Of a stretch of 35,368 bases of DNA, positions 27,932 to 35,368 are shown in pieces. The position numbers and the translations under genes are program-made. The notes beneath the pieces were generated by a model. That model was not told the origin of the DNA, did no database searches, and saw only the letters and a program-made list of their open reading frames with translations. Positions within the stretch are counted from its first letter, which is position 1. Every line of letters begins with the position of its first letter. The stretch comes from Nitrospirota bacterium. Its GTDB lineage: Bacteria > Nitrospirota > Nitrospiria > JACQBZ01. The stretch lies in NCBI GenBank assembly GCA_016200255.1, contig JACQFA010000045.1:1-35368 (forward strand), given 5' to 3'.

Positions 27932-28657
27932 TTAAAAAAAGAACGGGCTGACGCCCACGATCCACATCATGATGTTCATGACCAGAGGCGAAACGATCTG
28001 GGACCAGAACCCGAACGGATCGAGAAAAACCAGCGCGATGACAATAAAGAATCCGAACGGCTCGATGCTCGCCCAGGCCGCCGACTGGCGGTCCGGCAGA
28101 AGTCCCACCATCACCCTCCCGCCGTCCAGCGGTGGAATCGGGATCATATTAAAAACGGCCAGGACCACGTTCCATTTCACCGCTTCAAAAAGCATCAACA
28201 GAATTGGAACCAAGAGGATCGCGGCCGGATCGCTCCAGTTGGGCGATCCACCCCCCGGACGAAGATGCAGGATGAGACTCGGGTTGATCGCCAGGATCAT
28301 ACGAAACAGGAGCCCGCAGACGATCGCCTGGATCAAATTGGTGGCCGGGCCCGCGCCCGCCACCCAGATCATGTCCTCCTTGGGCCGGCGAAGGTTCATA
28401 AAATTCACAGGGACGGGCTTCGCGTAGCCGAAGACAAAACCGCCTTTCGTCGCGATCAAAAGAAAAATGGGGATGAGGATCGTCCCGATCGGATCGATAT
28501 GCGACAACGGATTGAGCGTCAACCGGCCCATCATTCGGGCGGTGGGATCGCCCCGCTTGTTCGCCACCCAGCCATGCGCCACCTCGTGAAGGATGACCGC
28601 GAGAAGGATTGGGAGGGCCGAGATCGAGATTTGTTGGATGATATGGTTGACGTTCAT
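27932..28657 (-). CDS. site-2 (M50) membrane metalloprotease family protein
   Basis: The product is 241 aa from ATG at 28657; a GTG at 28669 is possible but lies on top of the preceding stop. The zinc motif HEVAHG is in the first membrane span (AVILHEVAHGWVANKRGD) and the third zinc ligand is in NMIPIPPLDGGRV. Six or so membrane spans are visible. This compact form lacks the PDZ domain of RseP and matches the uncharacterised FwdE/YwhC-type M50 proteins often found beside trpS and scpA. A regulatory substrate is not known. Confidence 0.88.
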   Translation of the reverse strand: MNVNHIIQQISISALPILLAVILHEVAHGWVANKRGDPTARMMGRLTLNPLSHIDPIGTILIPIFLLIATKGGFVFGYAKPVPVNFMNLRRPKEDMIWVAGAGPATNLIQAIVCGLLFRMILAINPSLILHLRPGGGSPNWSDPAAILLVPILLMLFEAVKWNVVLAVFNMIPIPPLDGGRVMVGLLPDRQSAAWASIEPFGFFIVIALVFLDPFGFWSQIVSPLVMNIMMWIVGVSPFFF

Positions 28658-28670
28658 CGTGATTGGCACA

Positions 28671-30614
28671 TCAGTTAATCTGAACGAACTTTCCGTCTTT
28701 GACCTGAATGATGTACAGCCGCTTTGACAGCTCTCCCTCCGGCGTGGAGCTGATCGACCCGGTGACTCCCGAGAAATTCTGAATCCGGCCCACGAAATCC
28801 CTTACCGCCTCGCCGGTCACGGCGCCCTGCTGCAACGCCTTCAAGATCATTCCGGCGGCGTCATACGCCTGGGCCGCCAGCAGCGTCGGCTCCTCGTCGT
28901 AGCGGTTGCGATAGCGTTCCACGAAGAACCGCACCGACGGGTCCGTGCTGCCGGGGAAAAACCCGTCCACAAAAATCCCGCCGTCAATATATTTCCCCCC
29001 GATCCGGAAAAGATCCTGCGAATTCCAACCGTTCGTCCCGAGAAGCGTCACTCCCTCGATTGAGTAAAAGGCCAGTTGAGCCGCGATCAGACCGGCCTGA
29101 TCGTAATCGCTGGGTAGAAAAACGGCGTCAAACCCGGGCTTGTACTCCCGAATGTCGCCCTTTTGCCGGGTCGGCGGACCCAGAAAACCGTACTTGGTAA
29201 GATCGACCTCTTTTAAATATTTGATTTGCGGTCCGAAATCGGTCGCCAACGGATCGTACGACGACCGCGCGATGATCTCGCCGCCCAGTTTCACGGCCTC
29301 TTCCGAGAAAGCCCGCATCATCTCCAACCCGTATCCGTCATCGGAATAGAGAATGCAGAAGCGTTTCAGGTTGAGCACGTTGACGGCGTAGGCCGCGACC
29401 TCCCGGGCCTGTTGCCGGTTCGTGATGGAGTTCCTCAAAACGTATTTCCACGGTCTGGGCCATTCCTCCGATGCCGTCGGTGTCAACAGCGGAATCCGGT
29501 AGGCGTCCGCCCTGGGCGCCGCGGCCGCCACCTGCCGGCTCAGCATCGGGCCGATGATCGCGCTCACGCGGTACTCCCGGGCCAGTTCCTCCAGGCCGAC
29601 TTGCAGCGCGATCGCCTCCCCCTCCGTATCCTTGACGACGACCCCGACAAACTTTTCCGGAACCGCGTCGGACATGGAATCCACCGCAAGCCGGATGCCG
29701 TTGAGCACCTGCTGACCGAACGGTTTCAGCCGTCCCGACAGCGGGAGCAACGCCCCGATCAGAGCCCGGCGGCTCAAATAAAGCTGTTTGATCGCGACGA
29801 TCTTGCCCCGCACCTTGGAAGCGGCCCGGTGCTTGGGATAGATTGAGAGGAAACGGCGCCATTCGCGATCGGCCTCATAATATTCCCTGGCCGATTCATA
29901 TAGATCGGCCAGCTTCAAGAGAGCCGAATCGCCCGGATACCCTTTCGGGAACTGGCGGATCAACTCTTCGAGATCCGGCCGCGAGCTCTGGTCCAGCAGT
30001 TCCTGCACACGGTCTTCGATCACCCGTTTTTCCTCCTCGCGGCTCCATTCTTTTTTTAACAATTCCGTAACGGCCTGCACACGATCCTTTTTCTTCAAAA
30101 GGACCTCGACGATGCGGTCGGTCAGGACCTGCCGCGCGGCCGGATCCGGACTCTGATTCCGTTCGAGTTGCAAAATCGGGAGGGCGTTGTCATATTGTCC
30201 GAGATCGACAAACGACTCGGCCATTTCATTCCGGGACCGTTCGGCCAGTGGCGAATTGGGGAATTCATTTAATATTTTTTGGTATTGGACGACGGCGTCG
30301 GTCTCATTTTTCTGCTGACGGCTGATTTGGGCCAGACCGAAATAGACCTGATCCCGCAGCGGCGATTGCGGATAGGTTGTGAGCAGGAGTTGATAGGTCA
30401 GCTGCGCCTGCTCCAGATCACCCGCGCCGGCGGCCGCGACCGCCTTGTCCAGCAACTGCTGAGCGTCCGCCTCCGGCGTCACCGGCGGCTCGACGGCGGG
30501 CGGCTCCTGCGCGCTGACTGACGCATAAAGGACGAATCCCAGAATCAGGGCGGTCGAAATAATTCCGGCCGTTCTCCTCGCGTACAACCTCTTCGATAAA
30601 ATCGTCGTTTTCAC
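28671..30614 (-). CDS. penicillin-binding-protein-activator-like protein (TPR plus type 1 periplasmic-binding domain)
   Basis: The product is 647 aa. A signal peptide (LYARRTAGIISTALILGFVLYASVSA) is followed by a Pro-rich linker and TPR repeats (about 50-290: LTYQLLLTTYPQSPLRDQVYF, VVQYQKILNEFPNSPLAERS). From about 285 onwards it is a branched-chain amino-acid-receptor fold (IGALLPLSGRLKPFGQQVLNGI, AIIGPMLSRQVAAAAPRADAY, CILYSDDGYGLEMMRAF). This architecture is like LpoA, which stimulates PBP1A, or the substrate-binding component of an ABC transporter without an ABC partner nearby. No lipobox Cys is visible. It starts with GTG at 30614, with no ribosome site and a promoter right above. Confidence 0.8.
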   Translation of the reverse strand: MKTTILSKRLYARRTAGIISTALILGFVLYASVSAQEPPAVEPPVTPEADAQQLLDKAVAAAGAGDLEQAQLTYQLLLTTYPQSPLRDQVYFGLAQISRQQKNETDAVVQYQKILNEFPNSPLAERSRNEMAESFVDLGQYDNALPILQLERNQSPDPAARQVLTDRIVEVLLKKKDRVQAVTELLKKEWSREEEKRVIEDRVQELLDQSSRPDLEELIRQFPKGYPGDSALLKLADLYESAREYYEADREWRRFLSIYPKHRAASKVRGKIVAIKQLYLSRRALIGALLPLSGRLKPFGQQVLNGIRLAVDSMSDAVPEKFVGVVVKDTEGEAIALQVGLEELAREYRVSAIIGPMLSRQVAAAAPRADAYRIPLLTPTASEEWPRPWKYVLRNSITNRQQAREVAAYAVNVLNLKRFCILYSDDGYGLEMMRAFSEEAVKLGGEIIARSSYDPLATDFGPQIKYLKEVDLTKYGFLGPPTRQKGDIREYKPGFDAVFLPSDYDQAGLIAAQLAFYSIEGVTLLGTNGWNSQDLFRIGGKYIDGGIFVDGFFPGSTDPSVRFFVERYRNRYDEEPTLLAAQAYDAAGMILKALQQGAVTGEAVRDFVGRIQNFSGVTGSISSTPEGELSKRLYIIQVKDGKFVQIN

Positions 30615-30622
30615 AGCAAATC

Positions 30623-30651
30623 ACTATAAGATAAGCCGGACCTCTTGTCAA
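30623..30651 (-). promoter_or_regulatory. strong promoter, predicted leaderless, of the PBP-activator-to-DUF190 unit
   Basis: On the minus strand TTGACA (30646-30651), a 17-nt spacer and TATAGT (30623-30628). Only 8 nt separate the -10 box from the GTG at 30614, so transcription would start 2-3 nt before the start codon. Confidence 0.7.
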
Positions 30652-30674
30652 CCGAACGACAGCGGATGAACCGC

Positions 30675-30703
30675 TTGTGTTCATGAAACGATTGCCGTAG
30701 AAT
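30675..30703 (+). promoter_or_regulatory. xerD: possible upstream promoter of xerD
   Basis: TTGTGT (30675-30680, weak), a 17-nt spacer and TAGAAT (30698-30703). It would give a leader of about 93 nt that includes the hairpins at 30751-30786. A second -10 box, TATAAT, lies at 30786-30791 without a -35 match and would give a nearly leaderless mRNA starting 4-5 nt before the ATG. Confidence 0.4.
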
Positions 30704-30750
30704 AGCCGTCGATACCCAGCGAGCAAAGCGAGCGAGAAGGGGAGGCTCCT

Positions 30751-30786
30751 CTGGCTTAGCCAGCGGAGGGGGCGACGCAAGCCCCT
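30751..30786. repeat. two small hairpins, REP-like (copy 1)
   Basis: CTGGCT-T-AGCCAG (30751-30763) is followed by AGGGGGCGACGCAAGCCCCT (30767-30786). The second resembles the 10-bp palindrome at 34074-34100 (AGGGGCGACGCA ... CGCCCCTA), with part of one arm lost. Confidence 0.5.
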
Positions 30787-30802
30787 ATAATTGGCAAACG
30801 AC

Positions 30803-31690
30803 ATGCAGACGCACATCCAACAGTTTCTTCAATATCTCATCGTCGAGAAAGGGCTTTCGCACAACACGGTCACGGCCTACGGCGCCGACCTGAAACAGTT
30901 TTCTGATTTTCTAAAGGACCGAGGACGGCATTCGCTTGAAGATATCGTCCGTCAGGATCTTCTGGACTTTTTGGCCGCGCGAAAAAAAACCGGCCTCTCG
31001 TCCCGATCGCTCGCCCGCCAGATCGCGACCCTCCGCAATTTCTACCGCTTTTTAAACCGCGAAAAAATTCTGGCAACGGACCCCACGCAAAATATCGAAT
31101 CGCCGCGGGACTGGAAACGTTTGCCGAAGACACTGGCTTTTCAAGAAGTCGAGCGCCTTCTCAACCTGCCGAAAGGCAACACCCCTTCGGCCGTCCGCGA
31201 TGACGCTCTGATCGAACTGATGTACGCCACCGGCCTGCGCGTGTCGGAACTCACCGCGCTTCCGCTGCAGGCCGTCAATACCGTGGCCGGATACGTCCTC
31301 GCGACCGGCAAGGGGCGCAAGCAGCGGATCGTCCCGATGGGCGATGTAGCCCTTCAAAAAATCAAGATCTATCTGGAAACAGCCCGGGTAAAGCTGACCA
31401 AGGGCAAGGGGTCCGATCGGATCTTTGTGAACCGCTCCGGTCGCGGTCTCACGCGACAGGGCTGCTGGAAGTTGCTGAAGAAATATGCCCGGCGGGCCGG
31501 AATGAGGCGGGCCGTCTCGCCCCACATGCTGCGACATTCATTTGCAACACATCTACTGGAACGCGGCGCCGATCTTCGTTCCGTCCAGGCCATGCTGGGT
31601 CATGCCGACCTGTCCACCACGCAGATCTACACCCAGGTGACGCGTCGTCGCTTAAAAGAAATTCATCAGCGGCTTCATCCGAGGGGGTAA
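30803..31690 (+). CDS. xerD: tyrosine site-specific recombinase XerD (or XerC)
   Basis: The product is 295 aa from the ATG at 30803; a TTG at 30791 lies in the -10 box. With its partner it resolves chromosome dimers at dif. The SAM-like N-terminal domain (FLQYLIVEKGLSHNTVTAYGADL) precedes the catalytic domain, and all residues are present: Arg in ATGLRVSEL, Lys in TGKGRKQRIVP, HxxR in SPHMLRHSF, His in LGHADLSTT and the Tyr nucleophile in QIYTQV. Length and core motifs fit XerD, but XerC cannot be excluded. There is no integrase neighbour or att site, so it is housekeeping. Confidence 0.92.
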   Translation: MQTHIQQFLQYLIVEKGLSHNTVTAYGADLKQFSDFLKDRGRHSLEDIVRQDLLDFLAARKKTGLSSRSLARQIATLRNFYRFLNREKILATDPTQNIESPRDWKRLPKTLAFQEVERLLNLPKGNTPSAVRDDALIELMYATGLRVSELTALPLQAVNTVAGYVLATGKGRKQRIVPMGDVALQKIKIYLETARVKLTKGKGSDRIFVNRSGRGLTRQGCWKLLKKYARRAGMRRAVSPHMLRHSFATHLLERGADLRSVQAMLGHADLSTTQIYTQVTRRRLKEIHQRLHPRG

Positions 31691-31727
31691 TCATCGAATC
31701 GTCACGGTAAAGACGGACCGGAAATGC

Positions 31728-31749
31728 AGGGGCGCACCATGCTGCGCCC
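31728..31749. repeat. hairpin AGGGGCGCA.. /TGCGCCC, REP-like (copy 2)
   Basis: A 7-bp GC stem (GGGCGCA / TGCGCCC) with a CCATGC loop lies between the convergent xerD and receiver-protein genes. There is no T-run after it on either strand, so it is not a classical terminator. It shares the AGGGGCG...CGCCC outline with 34074-34100. Confidence 0.55.
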
Positions 31750-31779
31750 GGATGGGAAAAAGCGGCGCGTTACGCAGAT

Positions 31780-32160
31780 TCAATGGGGGCGGGGTTCGAG
31801 GGCTTTTTTAACACGGAACAGAATATCCTCCGCCGGCGTGTCCTTTTGGATATAACCTTCCGCGCCCAACTCCTGGAGCTTATGGACGTCCGCCAGGTCT
31901 TTGTGCACTCCGGTGATGCAGAGAATCGGCAGAGGCTTGATTGCGCCCCCGGCCTTGACGATTCTCAACACGTCAAAGCCGCTCAACTGCGGCATCTCTA
32001 AATCCGTGATGAGGAGGTCGAATCCGCCGGCCTTCAGCTTTTCGAGCGCCTCAAGCCCGTTCTGGGCTTCGGTCACTTGGTAACCGGTGCCCTGCAGAAT
32101 GGTCGCCAGATACTTTCGGACGGTGGCGGAATCATCCGCCAATAAGATGCGCTTGGTCAT
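31780..32160 (-). CDS. stand-alone receiver-domain response regulator
   Basis: The product is 126 aa, a single CheY-like receiver with no output domain. The acidic pair Asp9-Asp10, phospho-acceptor Asp53 (LLITDLEMP), Thr83 and Lys106 (YIQK) are all in place. It would pass a phosphoryl signal to a partner, such as a motor, diguanylate cyclase or other protein, but no kinase is in the window. Its own promoter abuts the start codon. Confidence 0.88.
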   Translation of the reverse strand: MTKRILLADDSATVRKYLATILQGTGYQVTEAQNGLEALEKLKAGGFDLLITDLEMPQLSGFDVLRIVKAGGAIKPLPILCITGVHKDLADVHKLQELGAEGYIQKDTPAEDILFRVKKALEPRPH

Positions 32161-32166
32161 GGCCTT

Positions 32167-32207
32167 AGTATACCAATCCCTCCGAGCCTGTCAATTCAAA
32201 TATTGAC
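32167..32207 (-). promoter_or_regulatory. promoter of the receiver gene, predicted leaderless, with inverted repeat at -35
   Basis: On the minus strand TTGACA (32189-32194), a 16-nt spacer and TATACT (32167-32172). The -10 box ends six nt before the ATG, so the start site falls on or next to the initiation codon. An inverted repeat, GTCAAT / ATTGAC (32190-32207), overlaps the -35 box. Confidence 0.7.
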
Positions 32208-32210
32208 GCC

Positions 32211-32738
32211 CTACTTCACGGTCACCTTCTTCATGACATCCCCCTGGTGGATTTTCTGGATCACCTCAAGGCTGGGTTTGTCCGTCACCTGTCCGAAGAC
32301 GGTGTATTTGCCGTCCAGGAACGACTGGGGACCGAGGCAGATGTAAAACTGGCTGTCGGCGCTGTCCGGATCCTGCGCGCGGGCCATCGCCACGGTGCCA
32401 AGAAGATGCGGTTTTTTGTTGAACTCGGCCTTGAGATTGACGCCCGAACCGCCCGTCCCGTTCCCTTTGGGATCGCCGCCCTGGATCACGAAACCGGGTA
32501 CGACCCGGTGAAAGGTCAGACCGTTGTAAAACCCCTGTTTGACCAGTTCCGTGATCCGCGCCACAGTCTTGGGCGCCACATCCGGATACATTTCAAAAAT
32601 AATATTGCCTTTGTCCGTTTCGATCGTCACCACCGGATTGCCTCCTTGGGCCGGGGCCGCTCCGACAACGAGTGCCGCCGCGCCCATGCTGAAGATAAAC
32701 GTGCAGATTATCACCGCCTTGAACCATCTATGTCCCAT
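32211..32738 (-). CDS. secreted cyclophilin-type peptidyl-prolyl isomerase
   Basis: The product is 175 aa with a signal peptide (FKAVIICTFIFSMGAAALVVG..AQGG). The cyclophilin domain is complete: TFHRVVPGFVIQGGDPKGNGTGGSG, FNKKPHLLGTVAMARAQDPDSADSQFYICLG and LDGKYTVFGQV, with the catalytic Arg in FHRV. It would help fold exported proteins in the periplasm. The ribosome site AAGGAG is clear. It is downstream of the Ppx/GppA gene. Confidence 0.92.
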   Translation of the reverse strand: MGHRWFKAVIICTFIFSMGAAALVVGAAPAQGGNPVVTIETDKGNIIFEMYPDVAPKTVARITELVKQGFYNGLTFHRVVPGFVIQGGDPKGNGTGGSGVNLKAEFNKKPHLLGTVAMARAQDPDSADSQFYICLGPQSFLDGKYTVFGQVTDKPSLEVIQKIHQGDVMKKVTVK

Positions 32739-32765
32739 TCGTTTTCTCCTTATAGAGCATTTGAA

Positions 32766-33707
32766 CTAGTCCGTGATATTTTTTTCAAACCAGTCGATCA
32801 AAACTCCTTCCTTCAGACCATAATCGCTGACGACCACTTCTCGAAACCCCGACAACCGCATCGCGGTCATCAGCATCGCCGTACCCGGAATGATCAGATC
32901 CTCGCGGCCCTGCTCAAGACCCGCGAGCCCTCTCCGTTCATTCAAGGTCATCCCGACCAGCTTCCGATACCAGGCCTCGATCCGTTCCAGGCCCAGGCTC
33001 GTATTTTGAACGCGCGAAGCCTCATAAACCGTCATTCCCAACTCCAGGGCGGCCAGGGTCGTCACGGTTCCGGCCGTTCCGATCAAACGATGTCCGGAGA
33101 AGGAACCGAATGATTTTAGAACCGGCCCGATCGCCGTCTCGATTCCGCGGATCAGCCGATCCTGGTCTTCATCGGACAATGGATCGGAGGCGAGGTAACG
33201 ATCGGCCAGCTTGACGACGCCGGTCCCCACGGTCTTCATCCCGCGGATCTCGCCGTCCGTCACGATCATCCATTCGGTGCTGCCGCCGCCGATGTCCATC
33301 ACGAGGATATTCCGATCGTCCGCCTGAAGCCCGTAACGAACGCCTTTTAAGGTTCGGCGGGCCTCCTCCTCGCCCGAAATGACCTCCGCCTCCAGGCCGA
33401 TCTCCTCTTTCAGCCGGTCCAGAAACAACTGCCGGTTGCCGGCTTCGCGGACCGCGCTGGTCGCAACCGCGATCACGTCCTCGACGGGATGCTCCGCCAC
33501 GACGGCATGGAACTCTTTTAAGGTCTGAAGGGTCCGGTTGATCGCCAGCGGGGACAGGAGACCGCTGTTCACGATGCCTTCGCCCAGCCGCGTGATGCGG
33601 CGTTCTTCACGGATCGGGCGGATCTCCACTCGCCCCCCGTGCTTGCGCATCTCGGCGATCAACAACCGCAACGCGTTCGTCCCGATATCCATTCCGGCCA
33701 AGATCAT
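32766..33707 (-). CDS. exopolyphosphatase / pppGpp phosphohydrolase family protein
   Basis: The product is 313 aa from the ATG at 33707; a longer frame from 33809 begins with a low-complexity, basic stretch and is unlikely. The ASKHA-fold motifs are AGMDIGTNALRLLIAE at the start, VMDIGGGSTEWMIVTDG and GTAGTVTTLAALEL. It is a short form without the C-terminal HD-like domain of full-length Ppx/GppA. It hydrolyses polyphosphate or pppGpp by family; which is not told by sequence. The start overlaps the upstream stop (ATGA). Confidence 0.88.
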   Translation of the reverse strand: MILAGMDIGTNALRLLIAEMRKHGGRVEIRPIREERRITRLGEGIVNSGLLSPLAINRTLQTLKEFHAVVAEHPVEDVIAVATSAVREAGNRQLFLDRLKEEIGLEAEVISGEEEARRTLKGVRYGLQADDRNILVMDIGGGSTEWMIVTDGEIRGMKTVGTGVVKLADRYLASDPLSDEDQDRLIRGIETAIGPVLKSFGSFSGHRLIGTAGTVTTLAALELGMTVYEASRVQNTSLGLERIEAWYRKLVGMTLNERRGLAGLEQGREDLIIPGTAMLMTAMRLSGFREVVVSDYGLKEGVLIDWFEKNITD

Positions 33708-34036
33708 GCCTGGCCCTGTTCTTCTTCCCGGTCGAAGGCTTCCCGTTCCGTCGCCAGCTTTTCCATCTCGGCGCGCTTGGCATCGATTTCCTGAATCAGA
33801 TGGGACCATTCTTTCTCTTGCATGAACTCCTTATGCCCGGATTGCAGTCTCATCAATCCATATTTTCCCAACGCGCGATAGGCTTCGGCCAGTTGACGCT
33901 CGGCCGACTGGAGCCGATATCGAAACTTCAGCCGGTCCGCTTCCTGGGACGAATAAACGGCCGACGTCAGCATCCCCTTCTGAAGAAGCAGGATTCCGTG
34001 ATAGAGATCATCCTTGAATTGGATCCAGGACAGCAT
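33704..34036 (-). CDS. coiled-coil protein of unknown function
   Basis: The product is 110 aa, almost all helical, with a long heptad-like region (AYSSQEADRLKFRYRLQSAERQLAEAYRALGKYG, then EIDAKRAEMEKLATEREAFDREEE). No Cys or signal is present. An AGGAT ribosome site is eight nt before the ATG. It is coupled to the Ppx/GppA gene by the ATGA overlap. I do not recognise a family; such small coiled-coil proteins sometimes bind the cell-division or envelope machinery, but nothing here proves it. Confidence 0.6.
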   Translation of the reverse strand: MLSWIQFKDDLYHGILLLQKGMLTSAVYSSQEADRLKFRYRLQSAERQLAEAYRALGKYGLMRLQSGHKEFMQEKEWSHLIQEIDAKRAEMEKLATEREAFDREEEQGQA

Positions 34037-34073
34037 CGCGGGGTATCCTAACGAATCGAGGATTAAAGATCAA

Positions 34074-34100
34074 GTAGGGGCGACGCATGGTCGCCCCTAC
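34074..34100. repeat. REP-like perfect palindrome (copy 3)
   Basis: A 10-bp perfect stem, GTAGGGGCGA / TCGCCCCTAC, with a CGCATGG loop lies between the recG stop and the coiled-coil gene start. It has no T-run. GTAGGGGCG..CGCCCCTAC palindromes recur in many bacterial genomes as extragenic repeats. Confidence 0.65.
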
Positions 34101-34125
34101 GGTTCTCGTAACAACCACGGTCATC

Positions 34126-35368
34126 TCAGCTCACCGTGAACAACTCCAGCTTCCCCTTCCATTTCCGCGCCAGCGCCGACTTCAACGCGGCGTGCTCCGA
34201 CCTCGATAATTTCGGATCGAACGAAAGCAGCTTTCCGGCCTCTTCGCGCGCCTCCTCCAGCAGCTTCACATCCCGCAGGATATTCGCCACCCGCAGCTCC
34301 GGCAGACCGGACTGGCGCGTTCCGAAAAATTCACCCGGCCCCCGGATCGCCAGATCCTCCTCGGCAATCACGAAACCGTCCCGGTTCCGGACCATCGTGC
34401 TCAGCCGCCGCTTGGCCTCATCGGAAATCGGATAAGCGGCCATCAATACACAATAGGAATGGTGACCCCCTCGGCCCACCCGGCCGCGAAGCTGATGGAG
34501 CTGAGACAGTCCGAACCGTTCGGCATGCTCGATGATCATTACCGTCGCATTGGGAACATCAATTCCGACTTCGATCACCGTCGTGGCCACCAGGATATGG
34601 ATTTGCCGTTTTTTAAAGGCCTCCATCACCTTTTCCTTTTCCTCCATCGGCATCCGTCCGTGCAGCAGCCCGATCTTCAGACCGGGAAAGACCATGAGCT
34701 GCAGATGATCGGCCATCTGCGTGGCCGCCTTCAGGTCGGTCTTCTCCGATTCTTCAACGAGGGGATAAACGATGTAGACCTGCCGTCCTTCCGCGGCCTG
34801 CTCCGCCAACAGCGCGTATGCCTGGGCACGTTTTGATTCGTAATACAGCCGGGTCTCGATCGGAGCCCGCCCCTTGGGCAGTTCATCGATGACCGAGAGG
34901 TCCAGATCGCCGTAAACCGTCAAGGCCAGCGTGCGGGGGATCGGTGTGGCCGTCATGATCAGAACATCCGGCCGGTATCCCTTCCTCTGCAACTGCGCGC
35001 GCTGCATCACGCCGAACTTGTGTTGTTCGTCCACTACCACGAGCCCCAGACGGCCGAATTCGATATTCTTCTGGATCAAGGCTTGGGTTCCGATCACAAA
35101 GGCCGGTTCCCCGGCTGCGATGGTTTTCAAGACTCTGGACGTTTCCCGCTTCGGTTGACCACTCGTGAGCAGAAGGCACGGCAGCTTGAACGGTTTTAAC
35201 CACTGTCTTACCGTCAGAAAATGCTGCTCCGCAAGAATCTCGGTCGGAACCATCAGGGCGGATTGATAGCCGTTGTCGGCCGCAATCATCATCGCGGCCA
35301 GCGCCACGACCGTCTTTCCGCATCCGACATCACCCTGAAGGAGCCGGTTCATCGGACGCGGCCGGGCC
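34126..35368 (-). CDS. recG: ATP-dependent DNA helicase RecG (partial, N-terminus beyond window)
   Basis: About 414 residues of the C-terminal two-thirds are inside the window, and the frame stays open to the right edge (ARPRPMNRLLQGDV...). RecG remodels stalled forks and Holliday junctions. Motifs are the Walker A GDVGCGKT, DEQHKFGV (motif II), TATPIPRT (motif III), VEVGIDVPNATVMIIEHAERFGL (motif V) and QLRGRVGRGG (motif VI), ending with the RecG-specific tail RGPGEFFGTRQSGLPELR. The wedge domain is beyond the edge. Confidence 0.95.
   Translation of the reverse strand, partial: ARPRPMNRLLQGDVGCGKTVVALAAMMIAADNGYQSALMVPTEILAEQHFLTVRQWLKPFKLPCLLLTSGQPKRETSRVLKTIAAGEPAFVIGTQALIQKNIEFGRLGLVVVDEQHKFGVMQRAQLQRKGYRPDVLIMTATPIPRTLALTVYGDLDLSVIDELPKGRAPIETRLYYESKRAQAYALLAEQAAEGRQVYIVYPLVEESEKTDLKAATQMADHLQLMVFPGLKIGLLHGRMPMEEKEKVMEAFKKRQIHILVATTVIEVGIDVPNATVMIIEHAERFGLSQLHQLRGRVGRGGHHSYCVLMAAYPISDEAKRRLSTMVRNRDGFVIAEEDLAIRGPGEFFGTRQSGLPELRVANILRDVKLLEEAREEAGKLLSFDPKLSRSEHAALKSALARKWKGKLELFTVS

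Noticed and set aside
30803..31690. Integrase of a mobile element
   Set aside because: The recombinase matches XerD in length and motifs, and no att repeats, tRNA or phage genes surround it.

Overview
The window looks like a chromosomal stretch from a diderm bacterium of moderately high GC. Twin-arginine and c-type cytochrome export, a lipoprotein transferase, a periplasmic penicillin-binding-activator-like protein and a giant secreted beta-strand protein all point to an outer membrane. The gene mix and protein style would fit Nitrospirota, but that is inference from family resemblance. No rRNA, tRNA, CRISPR array, insertion sequence or prophage was seen.

Layout. (1) 1-7167, minus strand: a giant repeat-rich secreted protein gene runs off the left edge. 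I read one frame without any stop from 6368 to the edge (about 2,122 codons). It is preceded by a secreted fibronectin-III-like protein gene, with a sigma70-type promoter near 7377-7405. (2) 7490-8491, plus strand: a Tat-exported molybdopterin oxidoreductase with its own promoter, ending at a terminator that serves the convergent minus-strand operon. (3) 16533 down to 8497, minus strand: cytochrome c, DUF2934, pfkA, a small secreted protein, guaB, guaA, rluB, aspS and a 79-aa internally duplicated protein. (4) 16697-21174, plus strand: promoter, dnaE, accA (ATGA overlap). (5) 23550 down to 21189, minus strand: a 91-aa protein, scpA, scpB, mtnB, behind a promoter that carries a 9-bp inverted repeat. 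(6) 30651 down to 23645, minus strand: a TPR plus type-1 periplasmic-binding protein, an M50 protease, trpS, lgt, a CxxC mini-protein, a membrane protein, a PNPOx-like protein, nrtS, crcB and DUF190. (7) 30803-31690, plus strand: xerD. (8) 35368 down to 31780, minus strand: recG (cut by the right edge), a coiled-coil protein, a Ppx/GppA phosphatase, a cyclophilin and a stand-alone receiver protein.

Most of the window is housekeeping: replication and segregation (dnaE, scpAB, xerD, recG), purine synthesis (guaB, guaA), fatty acid synthesis (accA), glycolysis (pfkA), translation (aspS, trpS, rluB) and envelope biogenesis (lgt, PBP activator). Two essential genes are broken as given: dnaE lacks one base near 17231, and guaB lacks about 166 bases at its 14165-14170 junction. 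Having both within 3 kb suggests draft-assembly errors more than biology. The most interesting parts are the giant protein with near-identical internal modules, the 79-aa tandem-repeat protein, the palindromic promoter at 23498-23550, several promoters whose -10 box sits almost on the start codon (candidate leaderless mRNAs), and a small family of REP-like palindromes.
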